Of a stretch of 64,000 bases of DNA, positions 44,600-57,400 are shown piece after piece (position 1 is the first letter of the stretch; the number at the start of each line of letters is the position of its first letter). Source of the stretch: Eustoma russellianum (lineage: Eukaryota > Streptophyta > Magnoliopsida > Gentianales > Gentianaceae). The stretch is from positions 14,624,360 to 14,688,359 of the forward strand of contig AP025040.1 of the NCBI GenBank assembly GCA_036186865.1, in the 5' to 3' direction. The position numbers and the translations under genes were made by a program. Below the pieces are notes generated by a model that saw nothing but the letters and a program-made list of their open reading frames with translations, made no database searches and was not told the DNA's origin.

Positions 44600-45515
44600 A
44601 AACTACGATCCACATAATAAACCAATACATATTTGAAGCATTGGGCCTAGTTACATATCACACCTGCTGCTCAATCTATGTATGTTTATTGTCTCTTTTT
44701 CACCGGATGACATCTGCTATCAAAGTTTAGCATCAAGTAAGGTGTTCAAGTCTAACACTACTTAGTTTTAATAAAAAAAAATATGCACCCAAAAATATAT
44801 TGTGTATGGGCTCATATACATAAATTATGTAGTTTTATATTTCAACACTCCATTTGAGTACCCAATTTCATAGTGGATCTCATCTACCTTCTCACGTAAA
44901 CCAACTTTGAAACTGAGAACTAATTGCACGTAGAAAGGAATAAGAATAAAGAACCAAAAAATTCAGACCCTGTATCTTTTACACAAGAAGTAAACGTGCA
45001 GGCAAGTAAGAGGAAAGCTAAAAGCTCAGCTGTTGAAGATTCTGAAGAAAATTAAAAGAAAGGATAGAAGAAAAATATGTAAAGATTTTGAAAGATAGGC
45101 AAAAAACTTGAAATAAGCAGCTACGTAAAATTATACTACAACTTACATGTATACAAATCGAAGAAGCAGGAGAGGCTGATCTTCTTTGTGCAGAGAAATT
45201 GGAGGAAGTAAACAGTTGGAGAAGAAGAGAAAAAGTGAGAAAGTCAACATTTTTGTGTTTGTTCACCGAAACATGGAAAAAGAATATATTAATGTTTGGG
45301 ATTTTCTACTGGCAAAGTCAAACAAGTGTAAGAGAAACAAATCAAAGTTGTTTTTTGTCTTCAAAGTCTCCATCCTCACAAATTCATGTATGCGTTTAAT
45401 ATTTTGTTTTCGTCTTCAAGGTCTCCATCCTGACAAATGTATGTATGCGTTCAATATTATATAATACAAGTGCTACATATTTGAGGCAGTCTTATGATAT
45501 TCAAAATCAGCACGG
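44600..45515. other. Interval without supported gene
   Basis: An 82-codon minus frame at 45018-45266 has no family signal. It could overlap a 5' UTR of the Nod19 gene, but no splice pattern proves it. Confidence 0.35.
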
Positions 45516-45524
45516 ATATAATAT

Positions 45525-45690
45525 TGTGTGTCTGCTCCCAAACTCTAGCATCAGAAACGGTGCACTCGCCGCAGTCTGTTACGAGAACTACAAGGTGTTG
45601 TTCAATTCTCTTACCCGTCAGCAATGACGTAGAAAATTTGCACGCGAAAACGTATAAAAATTAAATAACCGTTTATTTATTACAATCCGA
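45525..45690 (-). mobile_element. LTR fragment related to the gypsy-like element's LTR end
   Basis: CTCCCAAACTCTAGCATCAG, AAACGGTGCACTCGCCGCAG, TTACGAGAACTACAAG, CCGTCAGCAATGACGTAG and CGCGAAAACG follow in the same order as in 33435-33560 (CTCCCGAGCCCTAGCATCGAG and so on). The two are clearly homologous but strongly diverged. Sequence beyond this (to about 47000) may be more of the same LTR, but its other end was not found. Confidence 0.6.
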
Positions 45691-45694
45691 ATAG

Positions 45695-48055
45695 TAATTC
45701 AAATGTTTAAGACCTATATAGCACCACTAGAAGGGGGTTGAATACTGAGTACGAAAAATTTGGTTTTTAAAAGTTTTTGACCAAAATTACTCACTTCTGA
45801 AAACAGTTTCTGTTTTCAGATCCTGATTTGAATTATTTAAATGACCTAGTTGTAGACCTTCAAAAATTATAAAATTTGGTGAGAATGTGCTCTCAGATGT
45901 TACGAGTGACTCACGAAGATTTCAAATTAAAATCCTAAGCCTAACCCCTTGAAAATATGTTTTTGGTCAGATTATGCAAATCTACCAAAAACTGTACTCC
46001 AAGTTGAAAATTTTATTTCTATTAATAGGTAACTCTAAATGATCTGAAAATTTTATGATAAGACCCTCAAGATGTTTATTTTAATGGGTTGAAACAGTTT
46101 TTGAAAATTCCTTTGAGAAGTATGTCAACCACGTTGATATTCTCAACATTTGTAAATCTGAAAATCAGATTGCACTAGTCTCAGAACTATTAATGTTTGA
46201 TTGACTTATACTTATCCAAATGAGGTAAAACTTATGCCAAATGAAAATTAGGACGTGTGACTATGTTTCTGCAAAATTTTATGATTTTTGAAGATCGTAT
46301 ACTATTTTTACAATTGCAATGAAATCGATGCAGAAAACTGGAAACTGAAAGTAAAGTGCTGAAAAGTAAGAACACCAAAAATTTTATACTGGTTCAGTTA
46401 AAATAACATACTCCAGTCTTCGAGGACACCTTCCTCGGTTATCAATAAACACAAAAATATCTTACCACAAGGGTGACTGGAGTTAAACACTAACTCCACC
46501 CTTTTACGATCAAAACAACCAAACAAACCAATCACGAACACCACCACCGATCGAATGAAGGTTTGATCACGCCTTGATCAATCTTTTACAAGAAATGAAC
46601 GTGTATAGGTGGTATAATCAAAACCTATATAATATTTAGAATATATGAACAATAGGCTTGAGACTAAGAAGAAGAAAAAAAAAGAAGAAGAAGAGAGTAG
46701 TCTAGCTTTTTGTACTTGAGAGAATATGAATTGTTTCTTGGCCTTGTCTTGCACTACCTTTCCTTTTTATCTCCCTTTGGCCGCCCCCTGGCGCTTTCTT
46801 CCTACCTTGAGAATTGTCTTTAGTGTCCTCGGAAGATTGCCTTGTGTAGAAGATGACACAATCTTGCTTACTTGGTACAATATGATTGGAATAATGACTT
46901 GTCCTTGCCTAGTTATCACTTGTTGATTGGTCCACCTTGGCACCCTTGTATGAGCTGTAAATTCTAAAATAAAAAAAAACTGAAAAGATGTGCTCAAATT
47001 ATAGTCAAATAATTATCATACAATCATACATTAATCCTCCTTCAATTTTGGAAGACAATTGAAGGCCATTAAGGGGCAAAAAATCGTCCACTAGTAGACA
47101 TGTGCTGAAAATTTCAGCATGTATCTCTTTTGAATTTTTCCTTATGTGGTGCCCTCTTCAATGTCACCAATCTTGTGTGGCATATCCTCCACTAATTGAA
47201 GTACCAAATAAGCTCTACATTGGCTGCAACATGGATGTAGTAGGCGTGTATATGGGACTGCACATGTGCTTAAATTTTCTTTTGGCAAGCTTTGTCAAAT
47301 AATGCACAAAACTTACACATATATGGTAAATAATAATCAGCCCTATTTTGAATTTTTAGAACACTTTAACGTGTCTTGAATGTGCAAAAACTGTCTAGAT
47401 ACATGTTACATCTATGCCAAAAATGTTCCATGTGTGTATGTTCGTAGAAAACCGAATTGTCGACTTTCGTTGATTATGCGATTTTTCTCCGATTAATTTC
47501 AAACTTCTTACACATGTAATATATATTATGTCACACATAATATACATTAAATGAAATGTATATTCAGCTCCGATAGCTGAGTAGAAAACGCCCATGTGCA
47601 AAACTGAAATTGAGTTTGAATTCTGCACAAATCTAGGCTAAATTGTGGGTGATTTGTGTGTGCTAACATGATATGACTTAGTGGCTGATTGTAACATGTG
47701 AGCCACGAAATTTTTAACCAGGCTGATCATCTTTATATGACAAATACGTGACATGTCGGTGAAGTTTCGGTAGTCACCCGATACGTCAACTTTTCGATTT
47801 ATGACCTTGTAACATGTCGTTATAATTTTGAGAGGATTTCGGCTTTGCTCCCAAGGCATAGAAGAAGAGGATGAGACATCTTCATATTATATGTATTAAA
47901 ATCTTCTATATGTCTAGACATTTTTTAATATATTAAAAAAAACTTGAACTTGGGTCCTTAAATTGCTACTCAATGAGTGTAGTAGTATTTTTTAACTATT
48001 AAAAAAACATTAATTACCTATTAATTATTATAAAACCTATTCTATGTCTGTATGT
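45695..48055. other. Interval without supported gene, probably retroelement-derived
   Basis: A CACTAGAAGGGGGTTGAAT motif at 45730 and a CTCCAGTCTTCGAGGACACC block at 46410 resemble pieces seen in plant LTRs. No coding domain, LTR pair or terminus could be fixed. Confidence 0.35.
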
Positions 48056-48059
48056 TATC

Positions 48060-48175
48060 TTTTATATCCTCTATGTGTTTCTAGCATATGACTATAGTTA
48101 CATATATCCCTCTCCAATACTTGTCATAAACTGAATGTTCTAAAATAATAAGATAATGTTGTTGTCGTCGTATTT
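48060..48175 (+). mobile_element. SINE family B, diverged copy
   Basis: CTCTATGTGTTTCTAGCATATGAC, ACTATAGTTACATATATCCC and a TAATGTTGTTGTCGTCG tail follow the family order, but with many substitutions (first block here is 24 bases in the sequence and starts CTCTATGTGTTTCTAGCATA). Confidence 0.5.
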
Positions 48176-48439
48176 GCTCATACGATTGTTAGACAATGTA
48201 ATTTAACAGTAAAACTGGTAAGAGGGTGAATAGTGGCCAAGTATATATTTGGGTAAAAGTAAACGCGGGAGTTGGTTGTTTAAAAGGGCAGAGAAGGAGA
48301 ATGGTCTTCTCCAATTTTAGCGGCAACGGGATTCACACATTCCGTTAAGCTCTCTCTTTTCTCTTTCTTCCTTATTCCAAAACCATCACAAACAAAACAA
48401 AAATTGACACCTCGAAATATCATAGCTTACAGCAGAAAA

Positions 48440-51400
48440 ATGGCGGATGAAAGCAGCCCCAGCTCCAGCTCCAGCTCCACCTCTCATTCGTATCATAAAC
48501 ACCTAGACAAGAAGGATAAATCTAAGGATAAACGAGAAAGAAGGCGCCAGGAAATCTCTCTTCTTCGTACTATTCCCTATTCCGATCATCAGCGGTATCC
48601 TAATTTTTTCCTTTTTCTTATATGCTCTTTGTTTGATCCGTTTAAAATATTTTTCCCTTAAAACTACAATTTGATCAGATTAATCTTCAAACTTATGAAT
48701 GGCTTCCTCTATCTATTTCACACCTAAACATGTTTATCCAACACATTTTGACAGATAATGGATTGAGTGGGTAAACATATACAGGCAGGATTGAGAGGAT
48801 TGAGAGCTGATATGAATTCACGCTTTTTTTCTTCCCATTAGAAACCTCTGGTTACCTGATGAGTTGAGGATTTCCATTTGGGTGGATTGATTTTCTTGTG
48901 CAAAGATTACATTCATCAACAAAAAATATCATTGGGAAATTGTTGCCTTACCCAACATGTTCCAGCATTGAATTTTGTTGAATATGTATACATTACCATA
49001 TCGATCCGAAAGCTAAAGCATCACCTTCAAGTCTAATTGTTGACTATCATTTCCTCGAGCTTAGAAATTCGAGTTCCAATTGTTGGAAAACTACTTAAAA
49101 GTATTTTAAATCTTGTGATCCAACCTTATATAGTGTTATGTGACCTATTAATAGGAGATTGGATGAAGTTTGGAGTGTTTTATGAACAATGGAAGGAAAT
49201 GGGGGCGTTCCAAATACTTTAAGCACGTAATATACGCGTTCTAAGTGTTCTGGAACATTTCAAGACACTTGAAGCACCTAATGTAGTGAAGGAATTAGTC
49301 AATCAAGACTGACGGAAATCATGGGATATTATCCCACCAAATCATGTGTAATAGAAAAAGTCAAGGATTTGATTTGATCATATCTTGACTAACTAGATAT
49401 GGACAGATTTGTATCTTAGATCCTAGTTGACTAAGTTCTAGAATAACAAGTATAAATAAGGGATTGTAAACACAGTTTTTATTCAATGAAGTGAAAAACA
49501 ATTACTGTCATTCAAAGCTTTCATGGTATCAGAGCGATGTGTTGAGATCCTTAAACAAGATCAAACACTAGCTCATCATCACCAAGACTAAACCCGTCTG
49601 AAAACAAACACCCAGAAACCGAGAAAAAAAATCCCAGAATACTGTAAATCCAAACCCAGCCTCACTGCCAAATTAGTTGATTGAGAGAACCCAATCACAC
49701 TCGTTAGAAAAAAAAACATCACAACCGAAGAGTGGTTGTCCAGTTGAGACTCAGAAATTAATCATCATAGTCTCAGATACCTTTATCAGCCCCAGCAAAA
49801 ATCAGCAACCGAAGAGTGGTTGTCCAGTTGAGACTCAGAAATTGCTCATCATAGTCTCAGATACCCTTCTCAGCCCCAGCAAAAATCAGCACAGAAACCT
49901 GCAACATCAAACCAAAAATGTCAGGCAGCAGTGAACAGAAACCAGAAAATACTGATTTGGCCATACAACTGGTCAATCTACTCCGAAATAGTCTCTCTAT
50001 TCAATCCCCTACTATCAATCAAGACAATCTGTCACTAGGGATCAAACTGAGTAGTGATAACTATCAGTTATGGTCCACACTAATGAAGAAGGCAATAGGT
50101 GGAAGAGGCCGCAGCCTACATCTCACCAAATCACCCCCAGCGGCCACTGATTCAGAGTATACTCAATGGGAAATCCATGACCAATGTGTATTTACGTGGC
50201 TTATCCAAAATATTGAACCAAATCTTGTCAACAACGTGTCCCAATATCCCACTGCCAAAGCTCTCTGGGACGGCTTGGCAATAACATACGGAATAGAAGC
50301 AGATTCATTACAGGTTTTTAATTTACACAAAAGGGCCAATGCTATAAAACAAGGAGGAAGTTCTCTGGAAGAACTGTGGAACAGATTCCAGAAAGTATGG
50401 ATGGAGATTGACCGAAGGGAGCCTAACCCCATGAGGGATCCGGAAGATATTACCATATACAACAGCAAAATTCAGGAACAACGACTATACCAACTTCTTA
50501 TGTCTGTGGAGGACAGATTCGAAGCAGTCAGACGGGACCTGCTCAAGAGGGAACCTCTTCCCTCACCAGAAACAGCATATGCTGCCATCAGGCGGGAGGA
50601 GGCCCGGATGGGCATCCTGAGGGGAAGTGCTCCCTCAGAAACCGAAGGTTCATCACAGGGAGTGGGTGCAGGACTGCGCCTGCGAGGAACAACGGACGGC
50701 CGGAGAACAGATCCTCCTCGCTCACAGACATCATCGCGAGGAGGAGATGATAAATCGAAGCTGATCTGTACTCATTGTGGAAAGAAGAAGCATCTTCGAA
50801 AAGACTGCTTCGAACTGGTTGGGTATCCAGACTGGTGGATACCAAGACAGGGGGAGAAGAGCAAACCGGAGGAGACTGGGAGAGGGTTAGTTGCAGTGAG
50901 CACCAAGGGAGGCGCCAGCACTGCCAAAAACCCCAAGAATCCCAACAGTTTCGGATGCAAGCAGGAAGAAGAAGGAGAACACAGTGGAGGCGGCGAGAAT
51001 ACTCCAGAAGGTAGGGTTGGGGAAAGTAAAAACCCCAACCCCCAATTTTTCCCTCAAATGCCCCCGCCCCCCTTATATTATACTTGCACCACCCCCTTTC
51101 CCAAAATACCCTTGTCTAACCCTTTGCCTCAAACCTTGTTTCCCTGCTCTTCCCAAAATACCCCTCCGCCCCTTCCCCATCCCCATACTCCTGAAAATTC
51201 GTTAGCCTTAAACACCTCACTGAGCGTCCGTAACCCAAAACACACCGAATGGATCCTTGACTACGGAGCGACTGATACGATGTCTTTTGACCCGTGTGAT
51301 TTTAATCATCTTAACCCATCTAATTTACCTAAACACATATCGAAACCGCCAGTGGAGACCTAATCCCTGTAAAAGGCAGTGGCTCTATTGAAATTTTTCC

Positions 51401-54400
51401 CAACATCCAACTCACCCAGTGTCTATATGTGCCCACCTTATCCTCCAAGTTGTTGTCACTTAGCCAAATTACTAAGCAACTCAATTGCGTTGTCCTTATA
51501 TATCCTGATTTTTGCCTTTTGCAGGACATTCATACGAGGGAGATAGTTGGACGTGGCATTGAACGGGGTGGGTTGTACTATGTGGAGGAGGTAGTTCCAC
51601 AGGGCCGGTCCATGCTTGTCCACGGGATGGCGCATCAACAGCTGTGGCTTTGGCACCGTCGACTAGGTCACCCCTCCTTGGGTTATCTCCGAACCTTGTT
51701 TCCTTCCTTATTTACCACGTCAAATTTAAATTTTTCTTGTAAGACTTGTATTTTAGCAAAACATCATAAAGGCACGTTTCGACCAAATAATACTCGCGTG
51801 GCTCAATGTTTTTCCTTAATACACTCCGATGTTTGGGGGCCCGCACCATATCCTACCCCTCAAGGTTTTCACTATTTCGTTCTTTTCATTGATGATTTTT
51901 CACGGATGACGTGGGTATATCTCCTCAAAAATAAATCTGACGTACCTATCAAATTTATTGAGTTCTACAAAATGATTGAAACCCAGTATCATCAAAAGAT
52001 CCAAATTCTTCGGTCAGACAATGGGGGCGAATATCTGTCTCACCATCTCCAAAGCTTTCTTAAATCCCAGGGCATTGTTCATCAAACCTCATGCCCCAAT
52101 ACTCCCCAACAAAATGGGGTTGCCGAACGCAAAAATCGACTTTTACTTGAAATGACTAGAGCGTTAATGATTGAGGCCCATGTCCCCAAAAGTTTTTGGC
52201 CTGAAGCAATCCTTACTGCTGTTTATCTCCTTAACCGGCTACCCACCCGTATTCTCAATAAACAAACCCCACTTCAAGTGCTCGCTACCCAGGTAGAGCT
52301 ACCCTCACTCCTGACTCTTCCTCCCAAAATATTTGGGTGCACTGTCTATATTCACATTCCTAAACACGAACGAAATAAATTAGATCCTTGTGCAGAAAAG
52401 TGTGTCTTTGTCGGATATGCCACCCATCAAAAAGGGTATCGCTGCTATAATCCTATCACCCGCCGTCTTCATGTTACCCTTGATTGTGTCTTCATTGAAA
52501 CCGAGTATTTTTACTCTCACCAGACTCAGGCCCAGGGGGAGACTCATAGTGAGCCTTTCGACTGGTTACATAGTCACAGGTGGGTTGACGCTGGCCAACA
52601 AGGGCAGGCAGGTGGCGGCACCGAACAAACCAAGTCCAATGTAGACAGTCCCTCCACGGAAGATCCCACAACCAATGCACCTCCCTCGTTGGATGTTCAG
52701 CACGAGGTAAGTGAGTCTTCTCCCGATACAATTCAAATTGATTTACCACATTCTGATCCACCTACACCACATATCCCTATAACTGAACTTACAGAAACTC
52801 TTGAGCCTCTTAATGAACCACAAGTACGAGTTCTTCCTCCCAGGCGAAATCGGGGCGTCCCGCCCCGCAGGTATTCACCAGACCTTGCCTCTAGAGCTTC
52901 TCGATATCCACTCGATATGGCCACGGCAGACAGAGCAAAAGCTCTACTTATAACCTTGTGTGCAGAAAAACTCCCACGAACAACCAATGAGGCAATCCAA
53001 CAAAAGGAGTGGAAAGAGGCAATGAGGGTTGAGATGGAAGCATTACAAAAAAATAATACGTGGGAGAAGTGTATACTCCCTCCAGGGAAAAAACCCGTGG
53101 GATGTCGATGGGTGTTTACCATCAAATATAAAGCCGATGGTACGATTGAGAGATATAAGGCGAGGCTGGTGGCTAAAGGGTATACTCAAACATATGGGAT
53201 TGATTATGAAGAGACGTTTTCTCCGGTGGCCAAGATTGACACTATCAGGGTATTGTTCTCAGCTGCGGTCAACAAAGATTGGCCTTTATATCAGTTCGAT
53301 GTGAAGAATGCATTCCTCCATGGAGAACTTAAAGAGGAGGTATATATGGAAGCACCACCTTGTTTCTCAAGTGACTTCCACAAAAATGAGGTCTGTAAAC
53401 TTAAGAGAGCTCTGTATGGGTTGAAACAGTCACCAAGAGCATGGTTTGGGAGGTTTGCCAGGGTGATGATACAAAATGGATATAAACAAAGCAATGCAGA
53501 CCACACACTGTTCCTAAAAAGACGAGGAAAGTTGATTACATGCCTTATAATTTATGTAGATGACATGGTCATTACAGGAGATGATAAAGAAGAAATGTCA
53601 CGTCTAAAGGAGAGTCTCTTTGCGGAATTCGAGATGAAAGACCTAGGAGATCTGAGATACTTTCTTGGAATAGAAGTATCACGAACAACTGGAGGGTTGT
53701 TTATATCTCAGAGGAAGTATACATTGGACCTTCTGTCAGAAGTGGGCATGATAGACTGCAAGCCGTGTGAGACACCTGCAGCAGCTAATGTGAAATTGCA
53801 AATTAAAGAGGGAGTCCCAGTGGTAGACCGAGAACAGTATCAGAGGTTAGTCGGTAAACTTATCTATCTGTCTCATACGCGACCAGACATTGCATATGCA
53901 GTTGGAGTTGTTAGCCAGTTTATGCATCAGCCACAGGAAGAACATCAGGGAGCAGTTATGAGGATTTTGAGGTATCTAAAAGGGACTCCTGAGAAAGGGA
54001 TATGGTACAGAAAACATGGACATATGGAAGTAGAAGTCTACACAGATGCTGATTGAGCAGGAAATATAACTGATAGAAGATCAACCTCTGGGTATTTTTC
54101 ACTAGTCGGGGGCAATCTTGTCACATGGCGGAGTAAGAAGCAAAAGGTGGTTGCATTGTCAAGTGCAGAAGCAGAATTCAGAGGAATATCTAAGGGGATT
54201 ATGGAGGTTCTGTGGTTAGATAAGCTGTTAAAAGAAGTGGGGCTCTCAAGCTGTGTTCCAGCAAAGTTGAAGTGCGACAACAAGGCAGCAATCAGCATCT
54301 CCGAAAATCCGGTTCAACATGATAGGACCAAACACATAGAGATCGACAGACATTTCATTAAAGAAAAACTCGATGCAGGAATCATTGAAATACCATTTGT

Positions 54401-57400
54401 ACCGTCAGAGGATCAACTCGCAGATATTCTCACAAAAGCAGTAACAGGAAGAATCCTTGAATCAACGTTGAGCAAGTTGAGCATTGGTGATCCGAATGAT
54501 CAACTTGAGGGGGAGTGAAGGAATTAGTCAATCAAGACTGACGGAAATCATGGGATATTATCCCACCAAATCATGTGTAATAGAAAAAGTCAAGGATTTG
54601 ATTTGATCATATATTGACTAACTAGATATGGACAGATTTGTATCTTAGATCCTAGTTGACTAAGTTCTAGAATAACAAGTATAAATAAGGGATTGTAAAC
54701 ACAGTTTTTATTCAATGAAGTGAAAAACAATTACTGTCATTCAAAGCTTTCATGTAGGCGTTCGAAGTTCTGAAATATTTCCAGAACACTCGAAGCGCCT
54801 AATGTAGGCGTCCGATGTCACATGAAGCGCCTAATGTAGGCGTTCGAAATGACATAAGGTGCCTAAAGTGTCCGACTGTTAATAAAAGATGCAACTCTTG
54901 CACCAAATGACGTCTCTTTTCATATTGAACGTCCATAACTGATCTAAGGGGGAAAAATCTGCAGAAAAAGGGTCTTTTGAACTTGTAGTTTGTGAACTCA
55001 AAGCCTATAAATAGTAGGCTTTGCTATCTTCAACATACACATGAAAAACACTTGAAAAACTCTTCAATTCTTGTGAAAAATTCTGCAGCATCCTTCTTCT
55101 ATCCTTCACTATCATTCTCTTCTACTAAACAAGTTCAATACTTTCTCTCTAAGAGCAATAGAAAGAAAGTAAACCGTTATATCCTGGGAACATTTGCTAG
55201 AAGTATACCTTGCTCTTCGATATAGGCAAAATTGCTTTAAGGACATTGACAATCCGTCACGTCTCGACTGTTCTATACTTTTGAGTTGCCATTATTCTTT
55301 GCAATTTTCCAACACGAATCATCTCCCCATTTTTTTTTTCTAAGAACAAAGTTTAAAGCATCACATGTTCTAGTACTGGGTTACATTTTCTGGTGTCCTG
55401 GATGAAAGTTGATTTTTATTATCATATCCCTTATCTGATGTTTCTGAATGATACATTAGTAATTTAATATTTCATTGTTAGATGAAACTGTCTTATACAG
55501 TGGATTTTCTGTATCCATTGATCAGTAGCTTGATTAGAATGGTGGTACTTGGAGATGTAGAGTTCTCTGTAGAGATATGGAGTGACCCTGAAGTCATGTA
55601 CAGGATATCCCTTGTTTGTTGTCCTTAAATTATTCATATGTTGTTAAAAAAGGAACATTAATCTACCTTTTTTCACATAGACTTGCAGGAGTTTTTTTTT
55701 TTAATATTAATTTTCATAACGCTCTAGAGATATACATTCCAATAATTTTGCATCTCCTCAAATGGTTTAAACTAATCTTAAAAGCAGTCAAAGAAGAACA
55801 AACTTTTGTCTTGGTTTAGACCTTCTGAAGATGTTTTATCCAAGAATATAATTCCATAAATCCAGTAAGTGAATCTCCACTTTTGTAGAACATGCACCTC
55901 CTGAATTGGATAGGATAGTAAATTTGCTAGACAGATAGTAATACCCCAATTGGTAGTCAAGTAGTTTATGTTATGCATGCATAATTGAGTTGTTAGTTGA
56001 CAGCAAATAGCATCACTATCTCTCTGATCACAATTGGTCAAGTTATTGTGGTAGTGTTTGACTTAGAGTTGCTAGGTACAAATTATGCTTTATGAATTTT
56101 TTCCTGTTAACCAATCCCTACTGCTGATACACTTTTGATTAATTGCTCAAATGATTAGCTGATGATTTGAAAGACTTCACTGACATTATATGTAGTTCTT
56201 TGTTGATGAAAGCTTTCGATGTGCAATTCATAACATTCTTATACTTGCTTCAGGATAAACTTATCTGCTATTCAAATGAATACTTGACCTTGCTTACGAC
56301 CAGCTGAGAGTTCTAATTGTTATTTTCTCTTCGGAACTGGGGGCTTCTGTCCTTAGGATTCTTATTTAATCCTAAGCATTCTATTGCATATAGGCTTCCA
56401 CTTTGGCTTTGGATGGATCCTTGTTTCTTGGTTTGCATGCATGTATTCCTTGGTTTTGACATTTAAAGTTCTTCTTAGTAGTGCCATAATAATTCAAAAC
56501 ATTTATGGAGCCATTTTCAGATGGTGGTCCGCCAATACTATTGCAGTAGTGACCGGTGCTAACAGAGGAATTGGCTTTGAGATTGTGCATCAACTTGCAA
56601 TGCATGGACTCACGGTTGTTCTTACATCACGAGAGGCTGCTGTTGGAGAAGAAGCGGCAAAGGTCTTACAAGAAGGCGGTCTGAATGTGGTCTTCCATCA
56701 ATTGGATATTCTGGATCACTCATCAATTGCTACGTTTTCTGAGTGGCTAAGAGAAAATTATGGTGGTCTAGATATATTGGTAAGATAGCCAGCTCCATCT
56801 TGTCATCTTTAATAGTTCTATTTTGCTAAGATTACTGGGAATTGCTTGTAATGTATAAAATCATGCAAACATAAAAGTGGAACATGATCTCCATGACTTC
56901 TTTATGCAGTAATTCTCACATTTTCTATAGTTCTAAGAGTCATATCTAACTATCTCATGGTTATATATGGACTTGTAGGTAAATAATGCCGGAGTTAACT
57001 TCAATGTTGGGTCAGAGAGTCCTGTAAAATATGCAGATCAGGTCATCGAGACCAACTACTTCGGGACAAAAAATATGATCAAAGGAATGATTCCAATAAT
57101 GAGGCCTTCTGCTTCTGGCGCTCGTATTGTTAACGTTACCTCTCGCTTGGGAAGATTGAATGGTCGACGGAATGTGCGTAAGAATACTTGATAATGCCTT
57201 TTAGTGTTGGTTGTCATCCTTGAATACAAATTATAGGATGTTTCCTGCCCTAGCATAAGAAAAAACAGATATATACATATTAAAATCTGAAGGAGTAACC
57301 CCTAAGAGATACAAGATAGGGCTGGATTTTAATCAAAATCACCATTCTAACGTGACATTTCCCTTACTTGCGTATATTCCATTGGTTACTTTTGAACCAT

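Larger units (their letters stand above)
49282..54757 (+). mobile_element. Young copia LTR retrotransposon (element 2) with TSD
   Basis: LTRs at 49287-49523 and 54516-54752 are both 237 bp and differ at one position (TATCTTG versus TATATTG). TGTAG flanks both ends (49282-49286 and 54753-54757). Primer-binding site, gag, PR, INT, RT, RH and polypurine tract are present. The near-identity of the LTRs shows a recent insertion. Gag and pol are in different frames, and pol has one stop. It lies in SDR intron 1 in the same orientation as the gene. Confidence 0.96.
49081..55314 (+). mobile_element. Solo LTR in SDR intron 1, split by a nested copia element
   Basis: The left part starts TGTTGGAAAACTAC (49081) and the right part ends GCAATTTTCCAACA (55314), complementary TG...CA ends. 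Without the nested 5466-bp element and its 5-bp duplication the LTR is about 763 bp. It has a TATA box (TATAAATAG, 55006-55014) and a short internal repeat (CGCCTAATGTAGGCG units). Flanks read CCAAT (49076-49080) and CGAAT (55315-55319), a possible target duplication with one mismatch. No internal retroelement genes belong to it. Confidence 0.65.

Noticed and set aside
45018..45266. 82-codon minus frame upstream of the Nod19 gene
   Set aside because: Could be 5' UTR, but there is no evidence of a separate protein.
48404..48439. Upstream in-frame Met of the SDR exon 1 as start
   Set aside because: It would add 12 residues without family support; MADESS begins the recognised leader.
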